This document shows, piece by piece, positions 54,356-63,745 of a stretch of 64,000 bases of DNA. Position 1 is the first letter of the stretch. The number at the start of each line of letters is the position of its first letter. The notes under the pieces are model-generated. The model worked only from the letters and a program-made list of their open reading frames with translations, ran no database searches and was not told the origin of the DNA. This stretch comes from an uncultured Clostridia bacterium. Lineage in GTDB: Bacteria; Bacillota; Clostridia; TANB77; CAG-508. Both the position numbers and the translations under genes were made by a program. The DNA lies in contig CANQYM010000001.1 of assembly GCA_947628085.1 (NCBI GenBank), positions 154,070-218,069 of the forward strand. Direction: 5' to 3'.

Positions 54356-55965
54356 GGCAAATCTCCTTCTATTGTAATTTCAGTAACAGAATTATTTTTT
54401 GTTCCATCTGATGATTGAACATTTATTAGCATTCCATCATCTTTTATTGCAGTTACAAAATGACCTAATTGTTCATATTTTTCTGAAGATGCTTCTATTA
54501 CTATATGTTTATTTTCTGTATTTTCTATAGAAATAATTTTTACTTCTTGAGGTATTATAAACATTATTTTGTTTAATAAATTTGGTATAGCATCTTTTTC
54601 AATAGTTCTAGGTTTTTTTGCATTTATTACTGTTTCACTTGGTGAGTCTACATTATTTATTATTGAAGAATAAGTATCTACATAACTTTGTATTTGAGAG
54701 ATTTGGGTATCTATTGTATTTATTTGTTTGTTTGTTTCTGCAAGTTTATCATTTATTAATTTGTTTGCCTTAGTACCATTATTTACAATTACAGCACCCA
54801 AAAGGCTAAACAATATTATTGCCATAATAAATACTGCTATTATTCTAGTAATTAATTTTTCTTGTATATTAAATGGCTCTTTCCAGTTTATATCTTCCAA
54901 ATCTTCTTTTGAAATTTTAATATTTTCTATATCTATATTATCAAACTTTGACACTGGAGCAAAATTCACCTCTTTATTTAAATAATTAATTCCTTCTAGT
55001 GCAAGTGCTATTGCTGAATTTACTTCAATATATTCTTTAGTTGGAACTTTCAAAGAAGTAGAATCAATAAAAAATGGTTTTAATATTTCACAAGGTATTG
55101 ATTTAAAATAGTCTTGAAAATATAAATCGATATTATTTATTGTGGCTCCCATTCCTGTAATATAAATTCTACTAATGTTTTTATTAAGACTATTTAAAGT
55201 TCTTCTCATTTCTTGACATATTTTATCTATTGTTGGCATTACTATATCTATATATTCATTTTCATTTTTATCTAAACTCGTTACATCTTGATTATAAATT
55301 ATAATATTTTTAAACACATCATATGATTTTTTCCAAGATAACTCTGATGAATTTATTTTTTCAACAACATCTCCAAGTCCAGTATTTAATACATCTACTC
55401 TTGTAATTTGTCCATCAATAACTGTTGTTATTTTTGTTTCATTTTCAAGATTTATTATTGCTACATTTTTATTATCTTCATCATTTTCATCTGCTTCAAT
55501 TAAATTTGTAATGCTTACAGAAACAGGTGTCATTGAAGTTAATTTATAATTAGATAATATGTCTAATTTTTGATTAATTTCCTTTTTATTTGCAGATATA
55601 TATAATGCTCTATATTTTTCAAAATCTTCTTTGTTATCCATTAACAAATATCTTGATTCTAATAAGCTTTTGTCATATCTCTTACTATCACAAAGCATTT
55701 CAAATTCTATATCTAAAGATTTAGTTATATCTTTTTTCTCTAATATAGAAAACACGTCAAAGTAATTATAAAGCTCATTTGATATATTAATACTTATTGG
55801 AATTTTTGTACTAGTTGTTTCTGTAATAACTCTTTTTAGTGCAGATTCAAGGTCTTCAAAAGTTTCAACATTAAATGCTTCTACTTTATAAATGTCTCTT
55901 TTTTTACTTAGTTTAGCATATTTTATTAAGTTCTTATCTACATAAATTCCTAAACAACTTGACAT
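54352..55965 (-). CDS. PilM-PilN fusion protein
   Basis: 537 residues from ATG at 55965 (AAAGGAG upstream; the frame extends to 56013 without a site). Residues ~1-345 are an actin-like PilM domain (CLGIYVDKNLIKYAKL, AIINLENETKITTVIDGQI, ITGMGATINNID, ALALEG). A membrane helix follows at about 378-402, then a coiled coil and a PilN-like domain (about 440-537). In the known systems PilM and PilN are separate proteins that bind each other, so a fusion is mechanistically sensible. Confidence 0.75.
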   Translation of the reverse strand: MSSCLGIYVDKNLIKYAKLSKKRDIYKVEAFNVETFEDLESALKRVITETTSTKIPISINISNELYNYFDVFSILEKKDITKSLDIEFEMLCDSKRYDKSLLESRYLLMDNKEDFEKYRALYISANKKEINQKLDILSNYKLTSMTPVSVSITNLIEADENDEDNKNVAIINLENETKITTVIDGQITRVDVLNTGLGDVVEKINSSELSWKKSYDVFKNIIIYNQDVTSLDKNENEYIDIVMPTIDKICQEMRRTLNSLNKNISRIYITGMGATINNIDLYFQDYFKSIPCEILKPFFIDSTSLKVPTKEYIEVNSAIALALEGINYLNKEVNFAPVSKFDNIDIENIKISKEDLEDINWKEPFNIQEKLITRIIAVFIMAIILFSLLGAVIVNNGTKANKLINDKLAETNKQINTIDTQISQIQSYVDTYSSIINNVDSPSETVINAKKPRTIEKDAIPNLLNKIMFIIPQEVKIISIENTENKHIVIEASSEKYEQLGHFVTAIKDDGMLINVQSSDGTKNNSVTEITIEGDLP

Positions 55966-56115
55966 TTGTATTTCTCCTTTGTTATATATAAACGCAAATT
56001 TTTTTAAGCACAATAATTACAAATTATATATATTTATATGTTATTTATATATGTTTTTACAAAAAAAGTCAATATTTTAAAGGGTTTTATTCAAAAAAGT
56101 AACAAGAATGTAACA

Positions 56116-58062
56116 TTAGATTTTTTCTTTTAAATTACCTTCTCTATATGCTGATAAAAGTTGTTTTAAATCTTCTATTTCTTCTTTTAATTTTTTACCA
56201 ATATCAGTATCTGCTACTCTTTTTCTATTTACAATATTTTCTTTTAATATGGTTTGAGTTTTTATATCTAATCCTTCTTCTATTGCCTTACTTTTAGATT
56301 CAAATGGTTCATTCATTGCAAGCACTAATCCATGAGAATTATAAGTTAATGTATATCCTGCAATTCCAGTTGTTGATTGATAAGCTTTAGCAAAACCACC
56401 ATCTATAACTATCATTTTTCCATTAGCTTTTAATGGACTCTCTCCATCTTTTGCTTTTACTGGGACATGACCATTTATAATATGTCCTTCTTCTATATCA
56501 AGTCCGAAATTTTCTAATATTTTGTTACAAATATTTTCATCATTAATAAAAGTATAGTATGGATTTTTATTTTCTTTATGAGTAGCTTTATCATCAATAA
56601 AATATCTTTCGAAAGTTGCTGCTTTATCTTTTCCAAATAATGGTGATTTTGGTCCACACCAAAAATACCACATTAAATCTATTGAATCTTGATTTTCTTC
56701 TTTATTTTCTGCAAAATATGCTTTATTTGCTATTTGTTCTATATAATCTAGCAATTCTTTTCCTTTTAATTTTTTTCCTAATATCTCTATTTCTTCAAAT
56801 TCTCCTTTCTCAGTCAAAGGAATACAACCATGAAATAGTAAATTAGAATTAAAGTTTTGATATATATGTCCTTTTGCATATAAAAAGTTTATATGTCTAT
56901 TTAATTTCTCACTATGCATAAAAGAGTTTTTTAATCTTTCTATTATTTCCTCTTCTTCTTTTGTTAATTTATATGGATTTTTAGGATTTATAGTTGGGAA
57001 ATTTGTATCATTTAATTTATATTCTATATTATTTATTTTTACTGTTCCTTTTTCTAAATCCATTTTATCTAATAATAACCTATCCTTCATTTTATATTCA
57101 GGATGTTTTTTTATTAAATTTCCTTCTATCTTAAATTGGATTACTGACATTGCTTTTTGAATTTTTGCAAGAATCATTTTATCTGTATTACTATATTTTG
57201 ATACTTCTTTATTTCTTGGAATAAAGTTTTCACATTTATCATCTTTGTATGTTTCTGTTGCAAAAACTGAAAGTGGTCTTATATTTATTCCATAACCATC
57301 TTCTAAAGTTGATAAGTTATCATATCTACTACAAATTCTAACAACTGTTGCTATACAAGCTTCATTGCCTGATGCTGCTCCCATCCAAAGTATGTCATGA
57401 TTTCCCCACTCTATATCTAAGCTATGAAAGTTTATTAATTTATCCATAATTGTAGGAGCTCCAGGTCCTCTATCGTATATGTCTCCAACAATATGTAAGT
57501 GATCTATTGCCATTCTTTTAATTAATTCTGAAATAGCAATTATAAAATTGTCTGCTCTATTTAAATCAATAATACTATCAATAATCTGATTATAATATTG
57601 TTCTTTATTAATATCATCTCCTTGAAGATGTAATAATTCATCTATTATATAATCAAATCCTTTTGTCATTGCTTTTCTAACTTTTGATCGAGTATATTTT
57701 GAACTAACTGCTTTTGTTACTTCAATTAATTTATATAAAGTGATTTTATACCATTCATTCATATTATCTCTTGATTTTTTTATTAAATTAAGTTTTTCTT
57801 CAGGATAATAAATTAATGTTGCTAAATCTTTTCTTTCTTGCTCAGTCAAAGTTTTCGTATATATGTCTTCTATTTTACTTTTTATTATTCCAGAACCATT
57901 ATTTAAAATATGAGAAAATGCTTCATCTTCTCCATGAATATCACTCATAAATAATTCTGTACCTTTAGGCAAGTTAAGTATAGCTTGAAGATTAATAATT
58001 TCTTCACTTACCTCTTGTATATTTTTATAAGTTTTACTTAATTGATTTAAATATTTATCCAT
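56116..58062 (-). CDS. fbp: Fructose-1,6-bisphosphatase class III
   Basis: 648 residues from ATG at 58062 (AGGTGGG upstream; the frame reaches 58083). Metallophosphatase motifs FMSDIHGEDEAF, IVGDIYDRGP and WGNHDILWMG are in order, with RIDGGFAKAYQ-type C-terminal elements present as VIDGGFAKAYQ. Bacillota-specific gluconeogenic enzyme. Confidence 0.95.
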   Translation of the reverse strand: MDKYLNQLSKTYKNIQEVSEEIINLQAILNLPKGTELFMSDIHGEDEAFSHILNNGSGIIKSKIEDIYTKTLTEQERKDLATLIYYPEEKLNLIKKSRDNMNEWYKITLYKLIEVTKAVSSKYTRSKVRKAMTKGFDYIIDELLHLQGDDINKEQYYNQIIDSIIDLNRADNFIIAISELIKRMAIDHLHIVGDIYDRGPGAPTIMDKLINFHSLDIEWGNHDILWMGAASGNEACIATVVRICSRYDNLSTLEDGYGINIRPLSVFATETYKDDKCENFIPRNKEVSKYSNTDKMILAKIQKAMSVIQFKIEGNLIKKHPEYKMKDRLLLDKMDLEKGTVKINNIEYKLNDTNFPTINPKNPYKLTKEEEEIIERLKNSFMHSEKLNRHINFLYAKGHIYQNFNSNLLFHGCIPLTEKGEFEEIEILGKKLKGKELLDYIEQIANKAYFAENKEENQDSIDLMWYFWCGPKSPLFGKDKAATFERYFIDDKATHKENKNPYYTFINDENICNKILENFGLDIEEGHIINGHVPVKAKDGESPLKANGKMIVIDGGFAKAYQSTTGIAGYTLTYNSHGLVLAMNEPFESKSKAIEEGLDIKTQTILKENIVNRKRVADTDIGKKLKEEIEDLKQLLSAYREGNLKEKI

Positions 58063-58187
58063 TTTTTCCCACCTTTTCTTCATTAATATTTTTAAATTCT
58101 ATTATTTTATTATGATTTTTATATGAATAATAAATGTATTTTTTGGAAAAATACAAAATATAGAATTTATTTTAAGGAGATGATTTT

Positions 58188-58652
58188 TTGAAAGCTATTC
58201 AAAGTAAAGAAGAATATCAATCTTATGTTGATGCAAAAACGCCTAACTCACCTATTCTAAAAAATTGCTTTAATGCTTTTTGGGTTGGTGGACTTATTTG
58301 TGCAATTGGACAAATAATTTTTGGCCTTTGCAAATCACGCGGTATTGATGAAACAAATTCTTACACAATTGTTTCTATGACTCTTGTTTTTGCTAGCGCT
58401 TTTCTAACAGGTCTTAATGTTTTTAATAAAGTTGGAAAATTTGCAGGTGCTGGTTCTTTAATTCCAATAACAGGATTTGCAAATTCTATTGTTTCACCTG
58501 CTATGGAATATAAGTCAGAAGGTTATGTTATGGGTGTTGGAGCAAAAATGTTTACTGTTGCAGGCCCAGTGCTTGTATATGGAATTTCAACAAGTATTGT
58601 TGTTGGCTTAATTTATATTTTACTTAATACTCAAAGTTTAGTTTTAATTTAA
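58188..58652 (+). CDS. spoVAC: Stage V sporulation protein AC
   Basis: 154 residues from TTG (AAGGAGATG upstream). Four to five hydrophobic segments with FWVGGLICAIGQ and GAGSLIPITGFANSI, diagnostic of SpoVAC. Forms the inner-membrane channel for dipicolinic acid uptake in spores and its release in germination. A TGAATA (58124-58129) could be a sigma-G -35 but no clear -10 follows. Confidence 0.94.
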   Translation: MKAIQSKEEYQSYVDAKTPNSPILKNCFNAFWVGGLICAIGQIIFGLCKSRGIDETNSYTIVSMTLVFASAFLTGLNVFNKVGKFAGAGSLIPITGFANSIVSPAMEYKSEGYVMGVGAKMFTVAGPVLVYGISTSIVVGLIYILLNTQSLVLI

Positions 58653-58772
58653 ACTATATTTAGTTATTTTTAATTTACTTTCTATTTATAGTCATAATTT
58701 TAAATTAACTTTCAATTTAAGCTATTAAATTTTTATTTAAGTATGTAATTTTTATTTTAAGGAGATTTATTT

Positions 58773-59780
58773 ATGAAAAAAGTTGGAAATCAAAGCTATA
58801 TTTTAAATAAACCAGTAAATATTGCTGCTACTGCTTCTATTGTTGGTCCAAAAGAAAAAGAAGGGCCTCTTCATCAATTCTTTGATCAATGCTTAGAAGA
58901 TGAATTTTGGGGAGAATCTAGTTGGGAAAAAGCTGAAAGTAAACTAGTAAAAGAAGCTGTTAGTATGGCAATTTCAAAATCTGGAATTGCTTCTTCAAAC
59001 ATAGATTTCTGCTTCGCAGGTGATTTATTAAATCAGTGCATAGCATCTTCTTTTGGTTTAAGAGAAACTAATATTCCTTTTATTGGGCTATTTGGAGCTT
59101 GTTCTACTTTTGTTGAATCTATGATAATAGCTTCTGCTCTTATAGACGGAGATTTTGCTACAAATACAATTTGTACAGCATCAAGCCATTTTTGTAGTGC
59201 AGAAAAACAATTTAGATTTCCATTAGAACTTGGAAATCAAAGGCCTCCTTCTAGCCAATGGACTGTTACTGGTTCTGGTGCTGCTATTCTCACCAAAGAT
59301 GGAACTGGCCCTTTTATAACAAGTTTCACTCCTGGAAAAATTGTTGATATGGGTATAAAAGATGCTAATAACATGGGAGCTGCAATGGCAGGAGCTGCTG
59401 AAGATACTCTTATAAGGCACCTAACAGATACTGGCAGAGAACCTAACTACTATGATGTAATTTTAACAGGAGATTTAGGCTATATTGGAAAAGATATTTT
59501 AATAGATTTAGTTAGTTCTAAAGGTTACAACATAAAAGATATTTATAATGATTGTGGAGTTTTAATGTTTGATAAAGAAAAACAAGATACACATTCAGGA
59601 GGCTCTGGATGTGGATGTATCGCTACTGTTTTTTCTGGTTTTGTTTATCAAATGCTTCAAGAGAAAAAATATAAAAAAGTTTTAATGATAGCAACAGGCG
59701 CATTGATGAATTCAACAAGTACTCAGCAAGGTGAATCAATTCCTGGAATAGCTCACGCTATTAGCATTGAAGTTTTATAG
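58773..59780 (+). CDS. spoVAD: Stage V sporulation protein AD
   Basis: 335 residues. Thiolase-like fold with LFGACSTFVESMIIAS, ICTASSHFCSAEKQFRFP, and SGCGCIATVFSGF, as in SpoVAD. The protein binds dipicolinic acid and plugs the SpoVA channel. Normal length; AAGGAG before the ATG. Confidence 0.95.
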   Translation: MKKVGNQSYILNKPVNIAATASIVGPKEKEGPLHQFFDQCLEDEFWGESSWEKAESKLVKEAVSMAISKSGIASSNIDFCFAGDLLNQCIASSFGLRETNIPFIGLFGACSTFVESMIIASALIDGDFATNTICTASSHFCSAEKQFRFPLELGNQRPPSSQWTVTGSGAAILTKDGTGPFITSFTPGKIVDMGIKDANNMGAAMAGAAEDTLIRHLTDTGREPNYYDVILTGDLGYIGKDILIDLVSSKGYNIKDIYNDCGVLMFDKEKQDTHSGGSGCGCIATVFSGFVYQMLQEKKYKKVLMIATGALMNSTSTQQGESIPGIAHAISIEVL

Positions 59781-59818
59781 ATTTTGAAAAATCTAAATAA
59801 TTTTTAAGGATTTATTTT

Positions 59819-60187
59819 ATGGATTGGATGATGATTTTAAAAGCCTTTGTAGTAGGAGGCGCAATTTGTGTAATAGGACAAATTTTAATAGATAAAACAA
59901 AACTTACTCCAGCTAGAATTTTAGTTGCTTATGTTACTATTGGAGCAATATTAGGTGGATTAGGTTTATATAAATATTTAATTGATTTTGCAGGATGTGG
60001 AGCAACAGTTCCACTTACTGGTTTTGGAAGTTTGCTTGCAAAAGGAACAATATCTGAAGTGCAAACAACAGGATTTATAGGAGCATTTACAGGCGGAATT
60101 AAGGCTGCTGCTGGAGGTATTTCTGCTGCGATATTTTTTGGATATATCGCCTCTTTAGTTTCAAAGCCAAAAATAAAAAAACAATAA
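59819..60187 (+). CDS. spoVAE: Stage V sporulation protein AE (AEb type)
   Basis: 122 residues, four hydrophobic segments. AFVVGGAICVIGQILID and FAGCGATVPLTGFGSLLAKG are the family marks. Third subunit of the C-D-E core of the spore DPA channel. 38 nt after spoVAD. Confidence 0.94.
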   Translation: MDWMMILKAFVVGGAICVIGQILIDKTKLTPARILVAYVTIGAILGGLGLYKYLIDFAGCGATVPLTGFGSLLAKGTISEVQTTGFIGAFTGGIKAAAGGISAAIFFGYIASLVSKPKIKKQ

Positions 60188-60309
60188 TATTTAATTTAAA
60201 ATTTTAATATTTGCTTTTTAATTTTAAAATTTTTTTGTTGATATTTTCTTGTGTTTTCAACCTTTAAAAAAATATTTTTAAATTACCGAACATTTTTTTG
60301 CAAAAACTA

Positions 60310-60338
60310 TTGACATTTTTATTTTAAATATGTAAAAT
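60310..60338 (+). promoter_or_regulatory. Promoter of the YgjP-like gene
   Basis: TTGACA (60310-60315), 17-nt spacer ending in TG, TAAAAT (60333-60338). Confidence 0.7.
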
Positions 60339-60387
60339 AAAACAAACAAAGATTTTACGAACATTTATTTTGTTGGAGGGTTTAAAA

Positions 60388-60963
60388 ATGAATATTATAA
60401 AAAGAATAAAAAACAGTAATATCAATAAAAAAACAGATTTTGATAACAATAGTTTCATACTTGGAAAAGATGAATCTTTAAAGCCAAAATTCACAACTAT
60501 ATTTGATGAAAATTATTCTGTTAATGTTTATTATTTAAGAATATCTTCTCCAGAATTAAATCTTGAAAAAAATTCTATCAATATAAACTTACCTATGAAT
60601 TATAGAAAAAATAATAATCAAGATTTATTAAATGTTATATTATTAAAAATGTATAAAAAAATAGCAGAAAATGAAATTGAAAATATTATGGAAGAAGCAA
60701 GACACGTTTTTGGATTTGCTCCTGAGAACTATGAAATAAAAAAAATAGCTGGAACTCTTGCTTATTGCAATACAGATTTACAATCTTTTATTATAAACCC
60801 ATATATTGTAATGTATTCTAAAGAAATAATAAAGTATATCATTTTCCATGAATTCTGCCATTTAAAATATAAAAGTCATGGAAAAAAATTTTATGAAATA
60901 CTTCAAAAATATGTTCCTAATTATGAAAAAATTTCAAAACAAATTCCTAATTTAAAATATTAA
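60388..60963 (+). CDS. YgjP/DUF45-like zinc metallopeptidase
   Basis: 191 residues from ATG at 60388 (GGAGGG 8 nt upstream; the frame reaches a TTG at 60370). The C-terminal half has EARHVFGFAPENYEIK, a beta segment, and IFHEFCHLKYKSHGKKF: HExxH with a third His eight residues on, as in M48-like YgjP proteins. The first ~70 residues are not conserved. Cytoplasmic; substrate unknown. Confidence 0.75.
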   Translation: MNIIKRIKNSNINKKTDFDNNSFILGKDESLKPKFTTIFDENYSVNVYYLRISSPELNLEKNSININLPMNYRKNNNQDLLNVILLKMYKKIAENEIENIMEEARHVFGFAPENYEIKKIAGTLAYCNTDLQSFIINPYIVMYSKEIIKYIIFHEFCHLKYKSHGKKFYEILQKYVPNYEKISKQIPNLKY

Positions 60964-60981
60964 TAACTTTAGCAAAAAAAT

Positions 60982-61001
60982 AAGGACTTTTAAAAGTCCT
61001 T
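60982..61001. terminator. Bidirectional terminator, YgjP-like gene and rplT
   Basis: Perfect palindrome AAGGACTTTT/AAAAGTCCTT flanked by A-run and T-run, between the convergent stops. Confidence 0.88.
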
Positions 61002-61029
61002 TTTTTCTTTATTTCACTTCTTATTAAGC

Positions 61030-61380
61030 TTAAGCTTTTTTAGCAATTTCAGCTAATTCTGCAAATGCTTTTTCATCAGATACAGCTAATTCTGCTAACA
61101 TTTTTCTATTTATAGTAACTCCTGCTTTCTTTAATCCTGAAATCATTTTGCTATATGTTAATCCATTCATTCTTGCTCCAGCATTAATTCTTACTATCCA
61201 CAATTTTCTAAAATCTGATTTTTTGTCTTTTCTTCCTACATATGCATACATTCCAGATTTCATAACTGCTTGTTTAGCATTTCTATATCTATAATGTTTT
61301 GCTCCATAGTATCCTTTTGCTAGTTTTAATACTTTTTTATGTCTTGCTCTAGTTGTTCTTGCTGTTTTTACTCTTGCCAT
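61030..61380 (-). CDS. rplT: Ribosomal protein L20
   Basis: 116 residues. [29 protein letters not shown] start and [17 protein letters not shown] are L20 hallmarks. Binds 23S rRNA early in 50S assembly and, in Bacillota, represses its own operon through the infC leader. Confidence 0.97.
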   Translation of the reverse strand: MARVKTARTTRARHKKVLKLAKGYYGAKHYRYRNAKQAVMKSGMYAYVGRKDKKSDFRKLWIVRINAGARMNGLTYSKMISGLKKAGVTINRKMLAELAVSDEKAFAELAEIAKKA

Positions 61381-61411
61381 TTATATTCACTCCTTTTACC
61401 TACAATTTATT

Positions 61412-61615
61412 CTAATTACCATAAGGTAATAATCTTTTAATTCCTGCTACAACAGTTTTATCTGCATATGCATCTTGAATTTTTCCAGACTTTTTCTGTC
61501 TAGTAGTTTTTGTTGCTAAACGATGTCTTCTATTAGCTTTTGTTCTTTTTACTTTTTCTGTAGCTGTATAAGAATATCTTTTCTTTGCAGCTTTATTTGT
61601 TTTTAATTTTGGCAT
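61412..61615 (-). CDS. rpmI: Ribosomal protein L35
   Basis: 67 residues from ATG at 61615 (AGGGAGA upstream), MPKLKTNKAAKKRY being the usual start; an in-frame ATG at 61633 is less likely. Very basic. 31 nt before rplT. Confidence 0.96.
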   Translation of the reverse strand: MPKLKTNKAAKKRYSYTATEKVKRTKANRRHRLATKTTRQKKSGKIQDAYADKTVVAGIKRLLPYGN

Positions 61616-61636
61616 TTTGAAATCTCCCTTCATATT

Positions 61637-62146
61637 TTATATTTTTTTTGTTAAAATTATAAACATTGTTTTGCCTTCCAAAATTGGCTTTTTTTCTATT
61701 GTTGAAATTTCAGCTAAATTTTCTGCAAACTTATTTAAAACTAGTTCTCCAGCTTTAACATTATTTAGTTCTCTACCTCTAAATCTAACTGTAAATTTAA
61801 CTTTATTACCAGCCTCCAAAAAAGCTCTAGCATTTTTGCATTTGAATCCAAAGTCGTGTTCACCAATATTTGGTGTAACTCTTATTTCTTTTAATTCAAC
61901 AGCCTTTTGGTTTTTTCTAGACTCTTTTTCTTTTTTTGCTTGTTCAAATTTGTATTTTCCATAGTTCATTAATTTACAAACTACTGGCTTATTGTTTGGA
62001 GCTACTAGAACTAAATCTAGATTTTGCTCTTCAGCATATTCTAATGCTTTTTCTATAGAAACAATTCCTATTTTTTCTCCTTCTGCTCCTATTAGTTGAA
62101 CTTCTTTTTCTTTAATTTGTCTATTTATTGGTAATTCTTGTTTTAT
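61637..62146 (-). CDS. infC: Translation initiation factor IF-3 with ATA start
   Basis: 169 residues from ATA at 62146, 9 nt after GGAGG. The first in-frame ATG (61969) would remove the whole N-terminal domain. The N-terminus reads ELPINRQIKEKEVQLIGAEG and LVLVAPNNKPVVCKLMNYGKYKFE, so both IF-3 domains are present at normal length. IF-3 discriminates against non-canonical starts, and a rare start codon in infC is the known autoregulatory device. First gene of infC-rpmI-rplT. Confidence 0.95.
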   Translation of the reverse strand: MKQELPINRQIKEKEVQLIGAEGEKIGIVSIEKALEYAEEQNLDLVLVAPNNKPVVCKLMNYGKYKFEQAKKEKESRKNQKAVELKEIRVTPNIGEHDFGFKCKNARAFLEAGNKVKFTVRFRGRELNNVKAGELVLNKFAENLAEISTIEKKPILEGKTMFIILTKKI

Positions 62147-62160
62147 TGTAAAACACCTCC

Positions 62161-62288
62161 AAAAAAAAATTTGACTTATTTTAAAAAGTCAAATCCACAT
62201 AATAATTTTATAAAATAAAATTTATTGATTTCTAACCTTATGCTTTCACTTAAGATAAGGTGAGAAGTGGATGCTTCTTCTTAAAACA
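62161..62288 (-). ncRNA. L20-type leader with attenuator upstream of infC
   Basis: The transcribed leader contains GCATCCACTTCTCACCTT, typical of the Bacillota infC/L20 leader. CACCTTAT can pair with ATAAGGTTAG further down. A perfect 8-bp terminator stem follows (TTTGACTT / AAGTCAAA, 62193-62170) with nine T (62169-62161). The ribosome binding site begins at the very next base, 62160. L20-dependent premature termination is the known mechanism of this class. Confidence 0.75.
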
Positions 62289-62294
62289 ATAAAT

Positions 62295-62323
62295 ATTTTA
62301 CTACTTTTTTCTAGCTATGTCAA
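62295..62323 (-). promoter_or_regulatory. Promoter of infC-rpmI-rplT
   Basis: TTGACA (62323-62318), 17-nt spacer containing TAGCTAGAAAAAAGTAG, TAAAAT (62300-62295). Confidence 0.8.
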
Positions 62324-62380
62324 GTTTTATAAATAAATTTTAATTAAATTTTATTTATAATTTCTTTTGAATTTAAAAAA

Positions 62381-63022
62381 TTAATTTTTTTTCTTAAATA
62401 AAGACATTATTTTTTCTTTAATTTTAGCAAAAAAACCTATATTTTCAGTTTCATTTTCTGTTAATGCAGTATTTTTCTCACTATTTTCTTCCGTTATATC
62501 TTTTGTAGTAGAAACTACTTTATTTTCTTCTGTTTGATTTTCATTTTCATTCTCTTCATAATCGGTATAGTCTTTTATGTCTTCATTATTTTTTGCATAT
62601 ATATCATATTTTTGTATTACTCTTGGTTTTGAATAGTCTTCTTCTACTTCTTCATTTTCTTCTTTCGTGGTAAATTGTTCATCAAGCATTTCATCAATAT
62701 TAAGTTTTTCTTGAATGTGTGACTCTAACTTTTCTTCATTCTCTATCATTATTTCATAAAGTTCTTGCTTTCTTTTCTCATCTTCACACCAATATCTTAA
62801 ATGTAATAAAGCTATAATTTCTAGACTATATCTTTGTAATCCTTGATTTTCAAGTGGAACATAAGGATTAATTTTTACTTCATAAGTTGGATCTTTAAAT
62901 TTAGAAAAAAATACTCTAATTTTTTCAGGTATTTTTTTTATATATTTCTCATTCATATGATTAATAATATAATCAATTTCTGCATAAGCTTTTATATCAT
63001 CTAAAGTAATTACAGTATTCAT
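62381..63022 (-). CDS. Uncharacterised acidic protein
   Basis: 213 residues. The N-terminal ~100 residues are a compact helical domain (DIKAYAEIDYIINHMNEKY, IIALLHLRYWCEDEKRKQEL). The rest is a Glu/Asn-rich linker ending in FFAKIKEKIMSLFKKKN, an amphipathic basic tail that could touch membranes. No family recognised. Good AGGAG site. Confidence 0.55.
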   Translation of the reverse strand: MNTVITLDDIKAYAEIDYIINHMNEKYIKKIPEKIRVFFSKFKDPTYEVKINPYVPLENQGLQRYSLEIIALLHLRYWCEDEKRKQELYEIMIENEEKLESHIQEKLNIDEMLDEQFTTKEENEEVEEDYSKPRVIQKYDIYAKNNEDIKDYTDYEENENENQTEENKVVSTTKDITEENSEKNTALTENETENIGFFAKIKEKIMSLFKKKN

Positions 63023-63068
63023 TTGTAATCTCCTTCCAAAATCTTTTGTAACCTATTCTATATTTTTC

Positions 63069-63497
63069 TTATCTTTCTACATCTCTTTCTGGGCCTAGTT
63101 CTGTTTTTCCATTTTTTAAAACTTCACTTACAATTTGTTCAGCAGTTCTACTATCTTTTTCTAAAGCTCTTAATTGACCAACAATTTTTTGTCCTGCTTG
63201 CATAGTTGAATTAACTTTTGCTTGCTTTGCTGTATCTAAAGTAGCATTATAAAAAGCTTCTTCTATAGGATTCATCATTACCTCTTGCTCATATTTTGCC
63301 ACTAACGAAATATTTTCTTGAACAGATTCTAATTTTTCTTCATTTGTCCATCCAATAAAAGTATATTTAATTTGGTTTTCTGGAGCTTTCTCAGGAGTTT
63401 TTCCTTTATATTCTACTCTATCACCTTTATTTACCAATTGTTTATCTAGAACAGTTTCTCCATCATCATCTAGAAAAATTACTTCATATTGATCCAC
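63069..63497 (-). CDS. Small protein with InlB-repeat-like domain
   Basis: 142 residues from GTG at 63497 (GGAGG 7 nt upstream; the frame extends to ATG 63518). Residues 1-70 resemble one InlB/Listeria-Bacteroides repeat: VIFLDDDGETVLDKQLVNKGD and FIGWTNEEKLESVQENISL. The C-terminal half is helical. No signal peptide is seen, which is odd for a fold usually found outside the cell. Function unknown. Confidence 0.6.
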   Translation of the reverse strand: MDQYEVIFLDDDGETVLDKQLVNKGDRVEYKGKTPEKAPENQIKYTFIGWTNEEKLESVQENISLVAKYEQEVMMNPIEEAFYNATLDTAKQAKVNSTMQAGQKIVGQLRALEKDSRTAEQIVSEVLKNGKTELGPERDVER

Positions 63498-63618
63498 CAC
63501 TATTCCTCCTTCGTACATTTAGATATATACATTATATTTATAATAAAAATTTTTTTCAAGTACTTTTAGTAAATATTGTTTCGCTTTATGCGACTTTTAG
63601 ATATTTTTATTAATTTAT

Positions 63619-63727
63619 ATTTTTAAACAATAATATAATTATAGCAGTAGCTTGCTGTCGCAATTTTCAATTGCTCCAATCGCACTCGCTTCGCTCCGTT
63701 TGGTCGCTGCGCACTACTTATATAATT
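63619..63727. repeat. Palindromic element, copy D (right arm shortened)
   Basis: Left arm 63619-63650; the right arm 63714-63727 matches only its inner part. The core is nearly identical to copy E (two differences): TTGCTGTCGCAATTTTC, TTGCTCCAATCGC, TTTGGTCGCTGCGC. D and E are tandem units of 127 bp. Together they fill the gap between the HU-like gene and the 142-aa gene. Confidence 0.85.
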
Positions 63728-63745
63728 TTTATTTCTTTGTTTTTT

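Noticed and set aside
58124..58150. Sigma-G promoter before spoVAC
   Set aside because: TGAATA fits a -35, but no convincing CATACTA-like -10 is found at the proper distance; kept only as a remark.
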